This document shows, in pieces, positions 10,355 through 17,079 of a stretch of DNA of 64,000 nucleotides. The notes beneath the pieces were generated by a model that searched no databases, was not told the DNA's origin, and saw nothing but the letters and a program-made list of their open reading frames with translations. This stretch comes from Flavobacterium pisciphilum (GTDB lineage: Bacteria; Bacteroidota; Bacteroidia; Flavobacteriales; Flavobacteriaceae): NCBI RefSeq assembly GCF_020905345.1, contig NZ_JAJJMO010000001.1, positions 310,001 to 374,000 on the forward strand. The letters are read 5' to 3'. Within the stretch, counting starts at the first letter, position 1, and the number at the start of each line of letters is the position of its first letter. The translations under genes were made by a program, and so were the position numbers.

Positions 10355-11848
10355 TCAGTCAAACAGACCCAGGAGCAGCTCAGCCGGTGGCGCCCGGCTT
10401 TCGGGTAACGCCCTGGTCCCGCTGGTTTCGGCTTTGTGCTTCAGGTGATCAAGGATCTGCTTGATCACTATAGGGTCTTCAATGCAGGCGATGACTTTCA
10501 TGGCGCCGCCGCAGCCGCTGCAGGTCTCGATGTCGATATTGAAAACACGCTTGAGCCGTTGCGCCCATGTCATCGACGCTCGCCGTTGTGCTGGTGTTGC
10601 CGGTTCATCAGCCACCCTGACCTTGTTGCCCCTGCCCCGTTTTGCCGGCGTGACCAACGCCCGGTGCCGACTGTTGGGTGCGAACACCCCGTGGAAGCGG
10701 GTTAGGTTGACTCTGGGCTTCGGTACCAGGGCGGCCAGCCTTGCAATGAAATCCAATGGTTCGAAAATGACGTGCGTGGTGCCGTCCCGGTACGGCGTCT
10801 TGAGCTGGTAGCGCACGTTGCCGCCTCGTGTTAACGACAGCCGCTTCTCGGATACCGCCGGGCGGCTGATGTACCGGCACAGCCGTTCGAGCTTCTTGCG
10901 TTCATCGGCCCTGGCCGCCACGCCGGCGTGCAGGCTGGACCCGGCTACCTTGCCAATCCCGTCACCGAACGGATCACCACTGGTCGGCAGAGTTTGCAAA
11001 GTGAACACCTTTCGCCCCGCCTGTGAACCGACAGCGATACGGTAAGTGATCGAGTGCCCCAGCAGGGGTGTCATCGGGTCGTCATCCACCGCATCCGAGG
11101 CCAGATAGCTGTTTTCGACATCCCGTTCCAGCAGGCCTTGCCGTTCCAGATAGCGACCCACCCGGTGGGCGATGGTGTGCGTCAGCTGGGTGAGCTCTGG
11201 GCTGGTCGGCGCCTTGACCCAGCGGAAACGCGCTGAGCCGTGGGATTGCTCGACATACACACCGTCGAGAAACAGCATGTGGAAGTGAACATTCAGATTG
11301 AGCGCCGATCCAAAACGCTGGATCAGGGTGACCGCGCCCGTCTTGGCCACTTGGTGGGTATGGCCCGCTTTCTTGACCAGGTGCGTGGCAATGACGCGGT
11401 AAACGATGCCCAGCACCCACCCCATGATCTCGGGCCGGCTGGCAAACAGGAAACGCAGCTGAAACGGGAAGCTCAACACCCACTGACGCATGGGTTGTTC
11501 AGGCAGTACTTCATCAACCAGCAAGGCGGCACTTTCGGCCATCCGCCGCGCCCCACAGCTCGGGCAGAAACCGCGACGCTTACAGCTGAAAGCGACCAGG
11601 TGCTCGGCGTGGCAAGACTCGCAGCGAACCCGTAGAAAGCCATGCTCCAGCCGCCCGCATTGGAGAAATTCTTCAAATTCCCGTTGCACATAGCCCGGCA
11701 ATTCCTTTCCCTGCTCTGCCATAAGCGCAGCGAATGCCGGGTAATACTCGTCAACGATCTGATAGAGAAGGGTTTGCTCGGGTCGGTGGCTCTGGTAACG
11801 ACCAGTATCCCGATCCCGGCTGGCCGTCCTGGCCGCCACATGAGGCAT
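10355..11848 (-). CDS. rcr2: ISCR2 transposase, IS91 family rolling-circle type
   Basis: The 497-residue protein has an N-terminal zinc-binding region (CGRLEHGFLRVRCESCHAEH, then FCPSCGARR), a central HUH-type core (LNVHFHMLFLDGVY) and a candidate catalytic tyrosine in LCRYISRPAVS. It nicks DNA at oriIS and drives rolling-circle transposition. The length and sequence agree with the ISCR2 (ISVsa3) transposase common in Gammaproteobacteria. The gene is GC-rich, unlike its flavobacterial surroundings, and shows no frameshift, so it may be active. Several long antisense frames across it are artefacts of the GC-rich composition. Confidence 0.95.
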   Translation of the reverse strand: MPHVAARTASRDRDTGRYQSHRPEQTLLYQIVDEYYPAFAALMAEQGKELPGYVQREFEEFLQCGRLEHGFLRVRCESCHAEHLVAFSCKRRGFCPSCGARRMAESAALLVDEVLPEQPMRQWVLSFPFQLRFLFASRPEIMGWVLGIVYRVIATHLVKKAGHTHQVAKTGAVTLIQRFGSALNLNVHFHMLFLDGVYVEQSHGSARFRWVKAPTSPELTQLTHTIAHRVGRYLERQGLLERDVENSYLASDAVDDDPMTPLLGHSITYRIAVGSQAGRKVFTLQTLPTSGDPFGDGIGKVAGSSLHAGVAARADERKKLERLCRYISRPAVSEKRLSLTRGGNVRYQLKTPYRDGTTHVIFEPLDFIARLAALVPKPRVNLTRFHGVFAPNSRHRALVTPAKRGRGNKVRVADEPATPAQRRASMTWAQRLKRVFNIDIETCSGCGGAMKVIACIEDPIVIKQILDHLKHKAETSGTRALPESRAPPAELLLGLFD

Positions 11849-11959
11849 GTTCCGCGTCCTTGCAATACTGTGTTTACATACAGTCTATCGCTTAGCGGAA
11901 AGTTCTTTTACCCTCAGCCGAAATGCCTGCCGTTGCTAGACATTGCCAGCCAGTGCCCG

Positions 11960-12265
11960 TCACTCCGCGGTCTTCACTGCGTGATCGAGTTGATCGACAC
12001 CCGCCGTGACACGCTCCATGAAGTGCCTGCCTGCGTCTGTTAGCCGAACGCCCCGCGCATGGCGCTCAAATAGCAGGACACCAAGGTTATCCTCCAGCGC
12101 TTTCACACGCGCGCTGACGCTCGACTGGCTGATACCAAGTGCCTTGGCCGCATGCCGAAAATTCAGATGCTCGGCGACGGCGATGAACTGAACAAGGGAA
12201 ATGAGCGGTATCCTGCCAGACAGGATACCGACATTCACGAGGTTTCGATGGTTAGTGCGCCGCAT
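11960..12265 (-). pseudogene. LysR-family regulator, truncated to its DNA-binding domain
   Basis: The 101 residues contain the LysR winged helix-turn-helix: LVQFIAVAEHLNFRHAAKAL, then GISQSSVSARVKALEDNLG, then LLFERHARGVRLTDAGRHF. The effector-binding domain is missing because the frame ends at the ter edge of ISCR2. This lysR remnant between ISCR2 and floR is the known arrangement of floR modules on proteobacterial plasmids. It lies 27 bp beyond the floR stop on the same strand. The fragment might still bind DNA but is unlikely to regulate normally. Confidence 0.85.
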
Positions 12266-12292
12266 CGGAGCGGGCCTGCTACCAGTCGTCGG

Positions 12293-13522
12293 TTAGACGA
12301 CTGGCGACTTCTCGGTGGCAGCCCCACGGAGCCGAAGGAGCACCAGCCCCAACGAAACCAGTACCGCCATCGCCGTGGCGTAACAGATCACGGGCCACGC
12401 TGTGTCACCTTTTAAAAGTGCCACCGCCAATGTCCCGACAATGCTGACTATCAGGCTTTGAACGCAGAAGTAGAACGCGACCGCTGATCCCGCGATGTCG
12501 TCGAACTCTGCCAAAGCGCCGTTCGCGGTAACGGACACCGTGAAGACAATACCGACCGCGACAACCCACATCGGTAGGATGAAGGTGAGGAATGACGGCG
12601 AGCCGTAAAGTTCGCCGATCCCCAACAGGACCGCTCCGCAAACAAGCAACGCCATCCCACGCGCCACGCATCCTGCGATGCCCCATCTGGCGACAAAGGA
12701 CTTCGCGAAACGGGTTGTCACGATCATTACAAGCCCGACAGTGGCGAAGGCAAAGCTGAATCCGATCTCGGAATATTCCGCTTGGCCTATGAGCACACGG
12801 GGAGCCGTCGAGAAGAAGACGAAGAAGGTGCCCATACCGGCGCTAAAGCCGACAGTGTAAACCCAAAAAGCCGGACTCGCGAAGATCGGCAAGACAGATC
12901 GGCGCGTCTTGACTTGATCCAGAGGGCGGGTTTCGTGCCACCTGAAACCCGCATTTAGGAGTGCGAGCATCGCCAGTATAGCCAAAGTAATGAATATCGC
13001 CTGCCATCCCAAGAACTCGCCGATCAATGCTCCGGCGATAGGGCCGAGCGCAGGCACGAACGCCAGCATCGAACTGAAAAGGCCGTAGATGACGACACCC
13101 TCAGGACGGTTGGCATAAACGTCGCGAACCGTCGCGAACGTCGCCACCAGCATGGCCGACGCGCCCACTGCTTGAAGTAGACGGAAAGCGACAAAGGCCG
13201 GTGCAGTTGAAGACCAAGCTGCTCCCAGAGACGCAATGACGAAAGCCGTTGCGCCCGCAAGTAGAATTGGCCGTCGCCCGATTCTGTCTGAGAGCGGACC
13301 AAAAATCACCTGGCCCACGCCGAGCATCACCATATAGAGGCTCAACGTGAGTTGGATCATAGCGGGCGTCGTGTTCAGGATGCCGGGCATCGCTGGAACG
13401 ACAGGGAGATAAATATCCATCGCCAGTGAAGCGAGGATGTCGAAAGGAGCCATCAGCAGCAGTGCTGCCGGCAGCGTATAGGCCCACGCGGGGCGTGTGG
13501 TGGTCATTTCTTTTGTTTCCAT
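12293..13522 (-). CDS. floR: FloR florfenicol/chloramphenicol exporter
   Basis: FloR is a 12-helix major facilitator drug/proton antiporter that exports florfenicol and chloramphenicol. From Met6 the protein (MTTTRPAWAYTLPAALLLMA) looks like the usual 404-residue FloR, with the family motif GPLSDRIGRRPILLAG between helices 2 and 3. Five extra residues, METKE, precede it: an upstream ATG at 13520-13522 fuses in frame, next to a Bacteroidetes promoter. Composition changes from GC-rich to AT-rich within these first codons. The extra start probably supplies translation in this host. Full length, so likely functional. Confidence 0.95.
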   Translation of the reverse strand: METKEMTTTRPAWAYTLPAALLLMAPFDILASLAMDIYLPVVPAMPGILNTTPAMIQLTLSLYMVMLGVGQVIFGPLSDRIGRRPILLAGATAFVIASLGAAWSSTAPAFVAFRLLQAVGASAMLVATFATVRDVYANRPEGVVIYGLFSSMLAFVPALGPIAGALIGEFLGWQAIFITLAILAMLALLNAGFRWHETRPLDQVKTRRSVLPIFASPAFWVYTVGFSAGMGTFFVFFSTAPRVLIGQAEYSEIGFSFAFATVGLVMIVTTRFAKSFVARWGIAGCVARGMALLVCGAVLLGIGELYGSPSFLTFILPMWVVAVGIVFTVSVTANGALAEFDDIAGSAVAFYFCVQSLIVSIVGTLAVALLKGDTAWPVICYATAMAVLVSLGLVLLRLRGAATEKSPVV

Positions 13523-13526
13523 AACG

Positions 13527-13534
13527 CAAAGATA
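13527..13534 (-). promoter_or_regulatory. Bacteroidetes -7 box TATCTTTG of floR
   Basis: On the minus strand TATCTTTG ends only four bases before the ATG of floR, so the message may begin at or next to the start codon. It lies in AT-rich DNA outside the GC-rich floR module and is of host-group origin. Confidence 0.7.
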
Positions 13535-13542
13535 TAAATTTC

Positions 13543-13562
13543 TATCTACTAATAGGTAGATA
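13543..13562. promoter_or_regulatory. Operator-like inverted repeat upstream of floR
   Basis: TATCTACTAATAGGTAGATA has perfect seven-base arms (TATCTAC and GTAGATA) around a six-base centre. It sits just upstream of the -7 box, over the expected -33 region. The size and symmetry suit a TetR-family repressor. No such repressor is encoded in the window. Confidence 0.55.
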
Positions 13563-13650
13563 ATCTTAAAAATTTTGCTCGTACTTCTCTCTTTTTGATT
13601 TTTGTAATGATTTCTTTATTCAAATACTCCTTTTCAAATTCTACATTAAA

Positions 13651-13684
13651 AAAAGCCTTTCAGCAATAAAACTGAAAGGCTTTT
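13651..13684 (-). terminator. Rho-independent terminator of catB
   Basis: Perfect 13-base arms (AAAAGCCTTTCAG and CTGAAAGGCTTTT) with an eight-base loop. On the minus strand it is followed by a T run, 20 bp after the catB stop. It separates catB from the floR promoter. Confidence 0.85.
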
Positions 13685-13703
13685 CGCAGTTGTTACATAT
13701 AAG

Positions 13704-14363
13704 TCAAAAACAATACGGGAAATCTCTCTTTTCGATTTTTACAACTTGGTTGTAAAAATCGAAAAGAGACTGTATGTTGCCTGAACAAATTAAAGGTATC
13801 GCTTCGGTCAATATGTCTTCATCCCAATCCCACCACTTGATATCTAACAGGATCTGAATCTCTTCGTCCGAAAACCTTTTTTTAATCGGTTTTGCAGGGT
13901 TTCCGCCGACAATAGTGTAAGGGGCAACATCTTTGGTGACTAATGACCTACTACCGATTACCGCCCCGTCACCGATCTTCACTCCCGGCATAATCATTGC
14001 CTCGCTCCCTATCCAAACATCATTACCGACAACTGTATCGCCCGCGTTTTCAAATCCGTTAATTGCTTTATTGAATGCTTCAATCTCCGGCATATAAAAA
14101 AAGGGAAAACTGGATATCCAATTATGTCGATGCCCTTGATTGCCCGCCATTATAAAACTTGCACCGCTACCTATGGAACAGAATGAACCTATGACCAATT
14201 TATCAACGTCATCTCTATCTGGAAATAAATAGCGAGCGCAGTCATCAAAAGAATGTCCATGATAATAACCGGAATAGTAGGAATATTTCCCAGCCGTGAT
14301 ATTGGGGTTGGTAATATGGTCTCTAATTATTTTGCCCTTAAATGGGCTATCGAAAAAATTCAT
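13704..14363 (-). CDS. catB: CatB chloramphenicol acetyltransferase (xenobiotic acetyltransferase, type B)
   Basis: The enzyme acetylates chloramphenicol with acetyl-CoA. I place the start at [10 protein letters not shown], giving 219 residues; an in-frame ATG ten codons upstream is not expected from the family. The left-handed beta-helix hexapeptide repeats are clear ([31 protein letters not shown]). The hallmark [13 protein letters not shown] and the catalytic His78 in [10 protein letters not shown] are present. The gene is AT-rich like other flavobacterial genes, unlike floR. A Bacteroidetes promoter, a five-codon leader and a hairpin precede it, suggesting induction by the drug. With floR it gives two chloramphenicol mechanisms side by side. 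Confidence 0.92.
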   Translation of the reverse strand: MNFFDSPFKGKIIRDHITNPNITAGKYSYYSGYYHGHSFDDCARYLFPDRDDVDKLVIGSFCSIGSGASFIMAGNQGHRHNWISSFPFFYMPEIEAFNKAINGFENAGDTVVGNDVWIGSEAMIMPGVKIGDGAVIGSRSLVTKDVAPYTIVGGNPAKPIKKRFSDEEIQILLDIKWWDWDEDILTEAIPLICSGNIQSLFDFYNQVVKIEKRDFPYCF

Positions 14364-14398
14364 CTTTTTAGCATTTATTATTAAATAATTCAATAGAA

Positions 14399-14426
14399 TG
14401 TCAGGGCAACATCTATTGCCTTGACA
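14399..14426 (-). promoter_or_regulatory. Hairpin in the catB leader
   Basis: Arms TGTCAAGGCAA and TTGCCCTGACA pair with one internal mismatch around a six-base loop. The hairpin lies between the leader peptide stop and the catB start, 36 bp before the ATG. No T run follows, so it looks like an attenuation structure rather than a terminator. Confidence 0.6.
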
Positions 14427-14451
14427 GAGATTATATGTTCCTAAAAATATG

Positions 14452-14469
14452 CTAATCTGATTTTTTCAT
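14452..14469 (-). CDS. Five-codon leader peptide MKKSD upstream of catB
   Basis: ATGAAAAAATCAGATTAG encodes MKKSD and stops before the hairpin. The start lies five bases after a -7 box, so the transcript may begin at this ATG. Gram-positive cat leaders begin MVKTD or MKKSE, and such short peptides stall ribosomes when chloramphenicol is present. Whether this one is translated is not shown. Confidence 0.5.
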   Translation of the reverse strand: MKKSD

Positions 14470-14473
14470 ACAA

Positions 14474-14481
14474 CAAAGGTA
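14474..14481 (-). promoter_or_regulatory. Bacteroidetes -7 box TACCTTTG of catB
   Basis: Exact TAnnTTTG match on the minus strand, five bases before the MKKSD leader and about 110 bp before the catB start. I do not see a clear -33 element. Confidence 0.6.
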
Positions 14482-14522
14482 AGTAATTTTAAAACTTGTT
14501 TTGAAAATAAGGACAATCTCTA

Positions 14523-15788
14523 TTATTTTTTTTGTCTTGTTTTCTTCTTTTTCTTCATTCTATTGGCAAAATCCTGTTCCTCGTAATCTTCGCCCTGTGC
14601 TTGGGGCAACAGGCTGAACAATCCCAAATCAGAACTGTGCGAATGTTCCTGCGTGATAAACTCGAAAAGGTCTTTGGTCGGTTGGTGGTCTATCGTGTTC
14701 GTATCGGAAACAGGGCTGTCCTGTGCTTTCAATGCGGGTTTGTTTCCGTTGTTCCACCAATCGTTAAACAGATTTGCCGACAGGTTTCTGTCCAACTGCG
14801 AGCCATTCCAAACAGTACGGCTACCATTGTCAATAAAAGTAATACCATAAATCCGTCCGCTGTCGTTTCTGCGGACAACGGTGTGAATGTCCTGTTCGGC
14901 AAGTTGCTTTTTAAATTCCTTTTCGCTGTTTGTGGTGTGAATGGCAAGTTCCACCGAATTTTTGAGAACAGACTTCGCAGGGTTGGTTTTCATCTTCTCT
15001 TTGGATTGTTCAAAGTGCCGTTGTAATCCGTTTACTCCTGCGTGCTTGCCAAACAAAGACGCTTTGAACGGTTTGCTTGCCTTTTCTCCCTTGTCGTTCA
15101 AAGCAAAATATACCAATCCGTGTACAGGCTCTCCGTTGCGTTCGCCTTTTATTTCCTCTGCCGTAATATTCAAAAACGAAAGCAAAGCGTTGTATGTCCC
15201 AATGCTTGTATATTGGTAATACTTCGGCAGGTGTCGCACTACCGAAGCTATTTGGCTTTTTATATCGCCTTTCTGCTGTTCTACCTTTTTGAAATTTCTG
15301 CTGTCGTGTTTCTGTTCCTGCTCGGTAGCTTTGTGCAGATTGTATTTCGTTTCCAAATCCCGACAGATAGCCATTGAGCGAGGGTGGTCGTAATCATCGG
15401 GGATTTTCCTGCCGTCAATGCCCACGCAGGTCGAAACGATGTGTATATGCGTGCGGTCAATGTCCGTATGTTTGAATACGATATACGGCTGATTGCCGTA
15501 ACCCATACGCTCCATATATTCCTGTGCCATTTCGGTAAACTGTTCATCGCTTACCGTGTCTTTCGGGTCGGGGTTCAATGAAATGTGCCGTACCGTCTTT
15601 TCCGTTCGGATATTGGCAGACAGATACGGCTCAAAACACTTGTTGAAGTACGCAACGGAATACCTACCGTCCATTGTGTCGGGTATCTTATTCAGCAACA
15701 GAACCGCTCCGTTTTCCGTTTCCACTTTCTGCTGATTGTACAAAATAGCTCCGTACATATTGCTTCCCTTTCCGATTTTTGCAACCAT
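14523..15788 (-). CDS. mobB: MobB relaxase
   Basis: The 421-residue protein is a relaxase/mobilization nuclease of the Bacteroidetes MobB type (PF03432). It nicks oriT and stays bound to the 5' end during transfer. An N-terminal Tyr (Tyr12 in SNMYGAILY, or Tyr17) is the candidate nucleophile. Metal-binding histidines appear as His68 (RHISLNP), His107 (FKHTD) and the HxH pair His114/His116 (DRTHIHIVST). The C-terminus is a low-complexity KKKKK-rich tail. The start is 4 bp after the mobA stop, so mobA-mobB form an operon. A MobC/TraG coupling protein is absent, so transfer would depend on a helper element. Confidence 0.9.
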   Translation of the reverse strand: MVAKIGKGSNMYGAILYNQQKVETENGAVLLLNKIPDTMDGRYSVAYFNKCFEPYLSANIRTEKTVRHISLNPDPKDTVSDEQFTEMAQEYMERMGYGNQPYIVFKHTDIDRTHIHIVSTCVGIDGRKIPDDYDHPRSMAICRDLETKYNLHKATEQEQKHDSRNFKKVEQQKGDIKSQIASVVRHLPKYYQYTSIGTYNALLSFLNITAEEIKGERNGEPVHGLVYFALNDKGEKASKPFKASLFGKHAGVNGLQRHFEQSKEKMKTNPAKSVLKNSVELAIHTTNSEKEFKKQLAEQDIHTVVRRNDSGRIYGITFIDNGSRTVWNGSQLDRNLSANLFNDWWNNGNKPALKAQDSPVSDTNTIDHQPTKDLFEFITQEHSHSSDLGLFSLLPQAQGEDYEEQDFANRMKKKKKTRQKK

Positions 15789-15792
15789 TTCT

Positions 15793-16233
15793 TTACTCTT
15801 TGTTTAGGTATTTCTTTTCAAATTCTGCGGTAAGGATTAAAACTTTGAGCAATAATTCTTTCATTGCTGCGGTCTGTTTTTCCAATTTGTAGAGGTATGC
15901 CAATGCCTTTTTCTCCGAAAAGTGTGTGTTCAACAGCTTTACAATCTGATTGTAATTGGTTGCTATTCCTCTGAACTGTCCGAAAAACTTGGTCAATCCT
16001 GCGTGGTATTCTACCGCATTCATATCAATTTTTACGGTTTTTACCGTCTTTTGAAAGATACAAGCCGTAATGAAATGTGCCTTTATGTTCATTCCCGATT
16101 GGTCGAAAAGGGCAAGGAACTTGGCGTTTTCCTCTGCGTTCAGACTGATGGAATACCGATGTACCGCAGGGTCGTTCTTCGGTTTTCTTCCTGTCTTTTT
16201 AATCTGTTTTCTGTTCACTTCTTCCATAATCAA
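15793..16233 (-). CDS. mobA: MobA mobilization accessory protein
   Basis: The 146-residue protein matches the small MobA of Bacteroidetes conjugative and mobilizable elements, a DNA-binding relaxosome component. A basic N-terminus (KQIKKTGRKPKND) is followed by a short strand (YSISLNAEENAKFLALFDQSG) like a ribbon-helix-helix protein, then helices including FFGQFRGIATNYNQIVKLLN, a segment shared with MobC-like mobilization proteins. It lies directly upstream of mobB and downstream of an inverted-repeat-rich region that probably contains oriT, which it would bind and bend for MobB. Confidence 0.85.
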   Translation of the reverse strand: MIMEEVNRKQIKKTGRKPKNDPAVHRYSISLNAEENAKFLALFDQSGMNIKAHFITACIFQKTVKTVKIDMNAVEYHAGLTKFFGQFRGIATNYNQIVKLLNTHFSEKKALAYLYKLEKQTAAMKELLLKVLILTAEFEKKYLNKE

Positions 16234-16857
16234 ATCATTTTAATGTTAAACCAAAACTGCGACTTCGGAGCGGTTTTCAGCCACCTGCAAGGGCAAGTGC
16301 TTTTGAGATGCGGAATTTATTCCGAGTAGCTCAAAAGATAACTTGCTCTGAACAGGGGTTCAGAAAATCCGTTCTGCGGAACGGATTGGAGTTAGCCGAA
16401 AAAACCAACCGCTTCCATTTGCAAAGTTCGGCAAGACTGTTTGAAAAACAGCTGTTTACAGTCACGACAATGAACGCCAAATAGTGCCACTGACTGCCAC
16501 TTTTATTTGGGTTGGGGGTTATCTTGACGATGCGTTGCTCCCCCTTAAAATTATTTTCCAAAAGAAAAAAACAGAAAAAAAAGAAAGCCATTTTAACAAG
16601 GCGGACAAGCGGAAAAACCAAAAGGAAACGGAATAAGTCCCGAAGGGTGGCGAAGCCATTATGCCGTAGTCTTTTGGTGGGCGGTGCGGTGGCTGTCCGC
16701 CTTATCTTTGCTACCTTTTTATTCTTTTTTGAATATGATTTTAACTTCTTTCATAATAATATTTGGCAACTGAACGCCAAATGCTACCTCTCACTGCAAC
16801 ATTGGAAGCCCGACTTGTTTACCTGATTAATTTAGTCAGTACAAAACGAGTTAGGCG
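16234..16857. other. Structured non-coding region with candidate oriT
   Basis: No convincing gene. Three inverted repeats lie close together upstream of mobA: a nested one at 16293-16346 (GCAAGT/ACTTGC outside, CTTTTGAG/CTCAAAAG inside, GGAAT/ATTCC at the centre), TCTGAAC/GTTCAGA at 16347-16364, and a perfect nine-base pair AATCCGTTC/GAACGGATT at 16366-16387. Farther right, AAGGCGGACA (16598-16607) pairs with TGTCCGCCTT (16694-16703), and a TATCTTTG box at 16703-16710 could start a rightward transcript. Such clusters next to mobA are typical of transfer origins; the nick site cannot be placed. Confidence 0.55.
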
Positions 16858-17019
16858 ATGCAGGAGAGAAAAGAAATAGAAAAAATACCTATCGAGGAAG
16901 CAATGGAGCTTCTCCGTGAGGTCGGTATTGACGTGGAACAGGAAACAGCCGAACTGATTATGGAGTTTTTGTACAACCTCACAATGATAATTATCCGTGA
17001 ATGCTTTGACACCGAATGA
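16858..17019 (+). CDS. Small conserved-type protein upstream of the recombinase
   Basis: A 53-residue frame from ATG, beginning MQERKEIEKIPIEEAMELLR and ending RECFDTE. It has two predicted amphipathic helices (EEAMELLREVG and EQETAELIMEFLYNL), a pattern (helix, Gly, then Glu-rich helix with FL) that I associate with small proteins near integrases of Bacteroidetes mobile elements. It lies 60 bp before the recombinase on the same strand. It could be a regulator or excision helper; there is no direct evidence for either. Confidence 0.55.
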   Translation: MQERKEIEKIPIEEAMELLREVGIDVEQETAELIMEFLYNLTMIIIRECFDTE

Positions 17020-17079
17020 TTTATTTTGTAATTTAGCTAATCCCACACAAAGTCAATACCCACTTAAAAATGATTAGCT

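Larger units (their letters stand above)
10122..11965 (-). mobile_element. ISCR2 (IS91-like, common region 2)
   Basis: The element contains a full transposase (10355-11848) and an IS91-type ori end at about 10123-10146. It separates the fabF remnant from the lysR remnant, both truncated at its edges. The right (ter) boundary is placed at about 11965 from the known element length and the lysR break, so it is approximate. GC content is far above the AT-rich flanks. IS91-type elements replicate from ori through the transposase to ter and can carry DNA beyond ter, here lysR-floR. Confidence 0.85.

Noticed and set aside
10436..11865. Many long frames opposite to or overlapping the ISCR2 transposase
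   Set aside because: They arise from GC-rich third positions; the transposase itself is complete and recognisable.
12405..13529. Extra frames on both strands across floR
   Set aside because: Shadows of floR in high-GC DNA; no protein family features.
14364..14393. Ten-codon N-terminal extension of catB
   Set aside because: CatB proteins begin MNFF; the extension is AT-rich leader next to the attenuator-like hairpin.
16331..16621. A 96-residue minus-strand frame upstream of mobA
   Set aside because: It overlaps the inverted-repeat cluster and its sequence has low-complexity phenylalanine runs; more likely non-coding.
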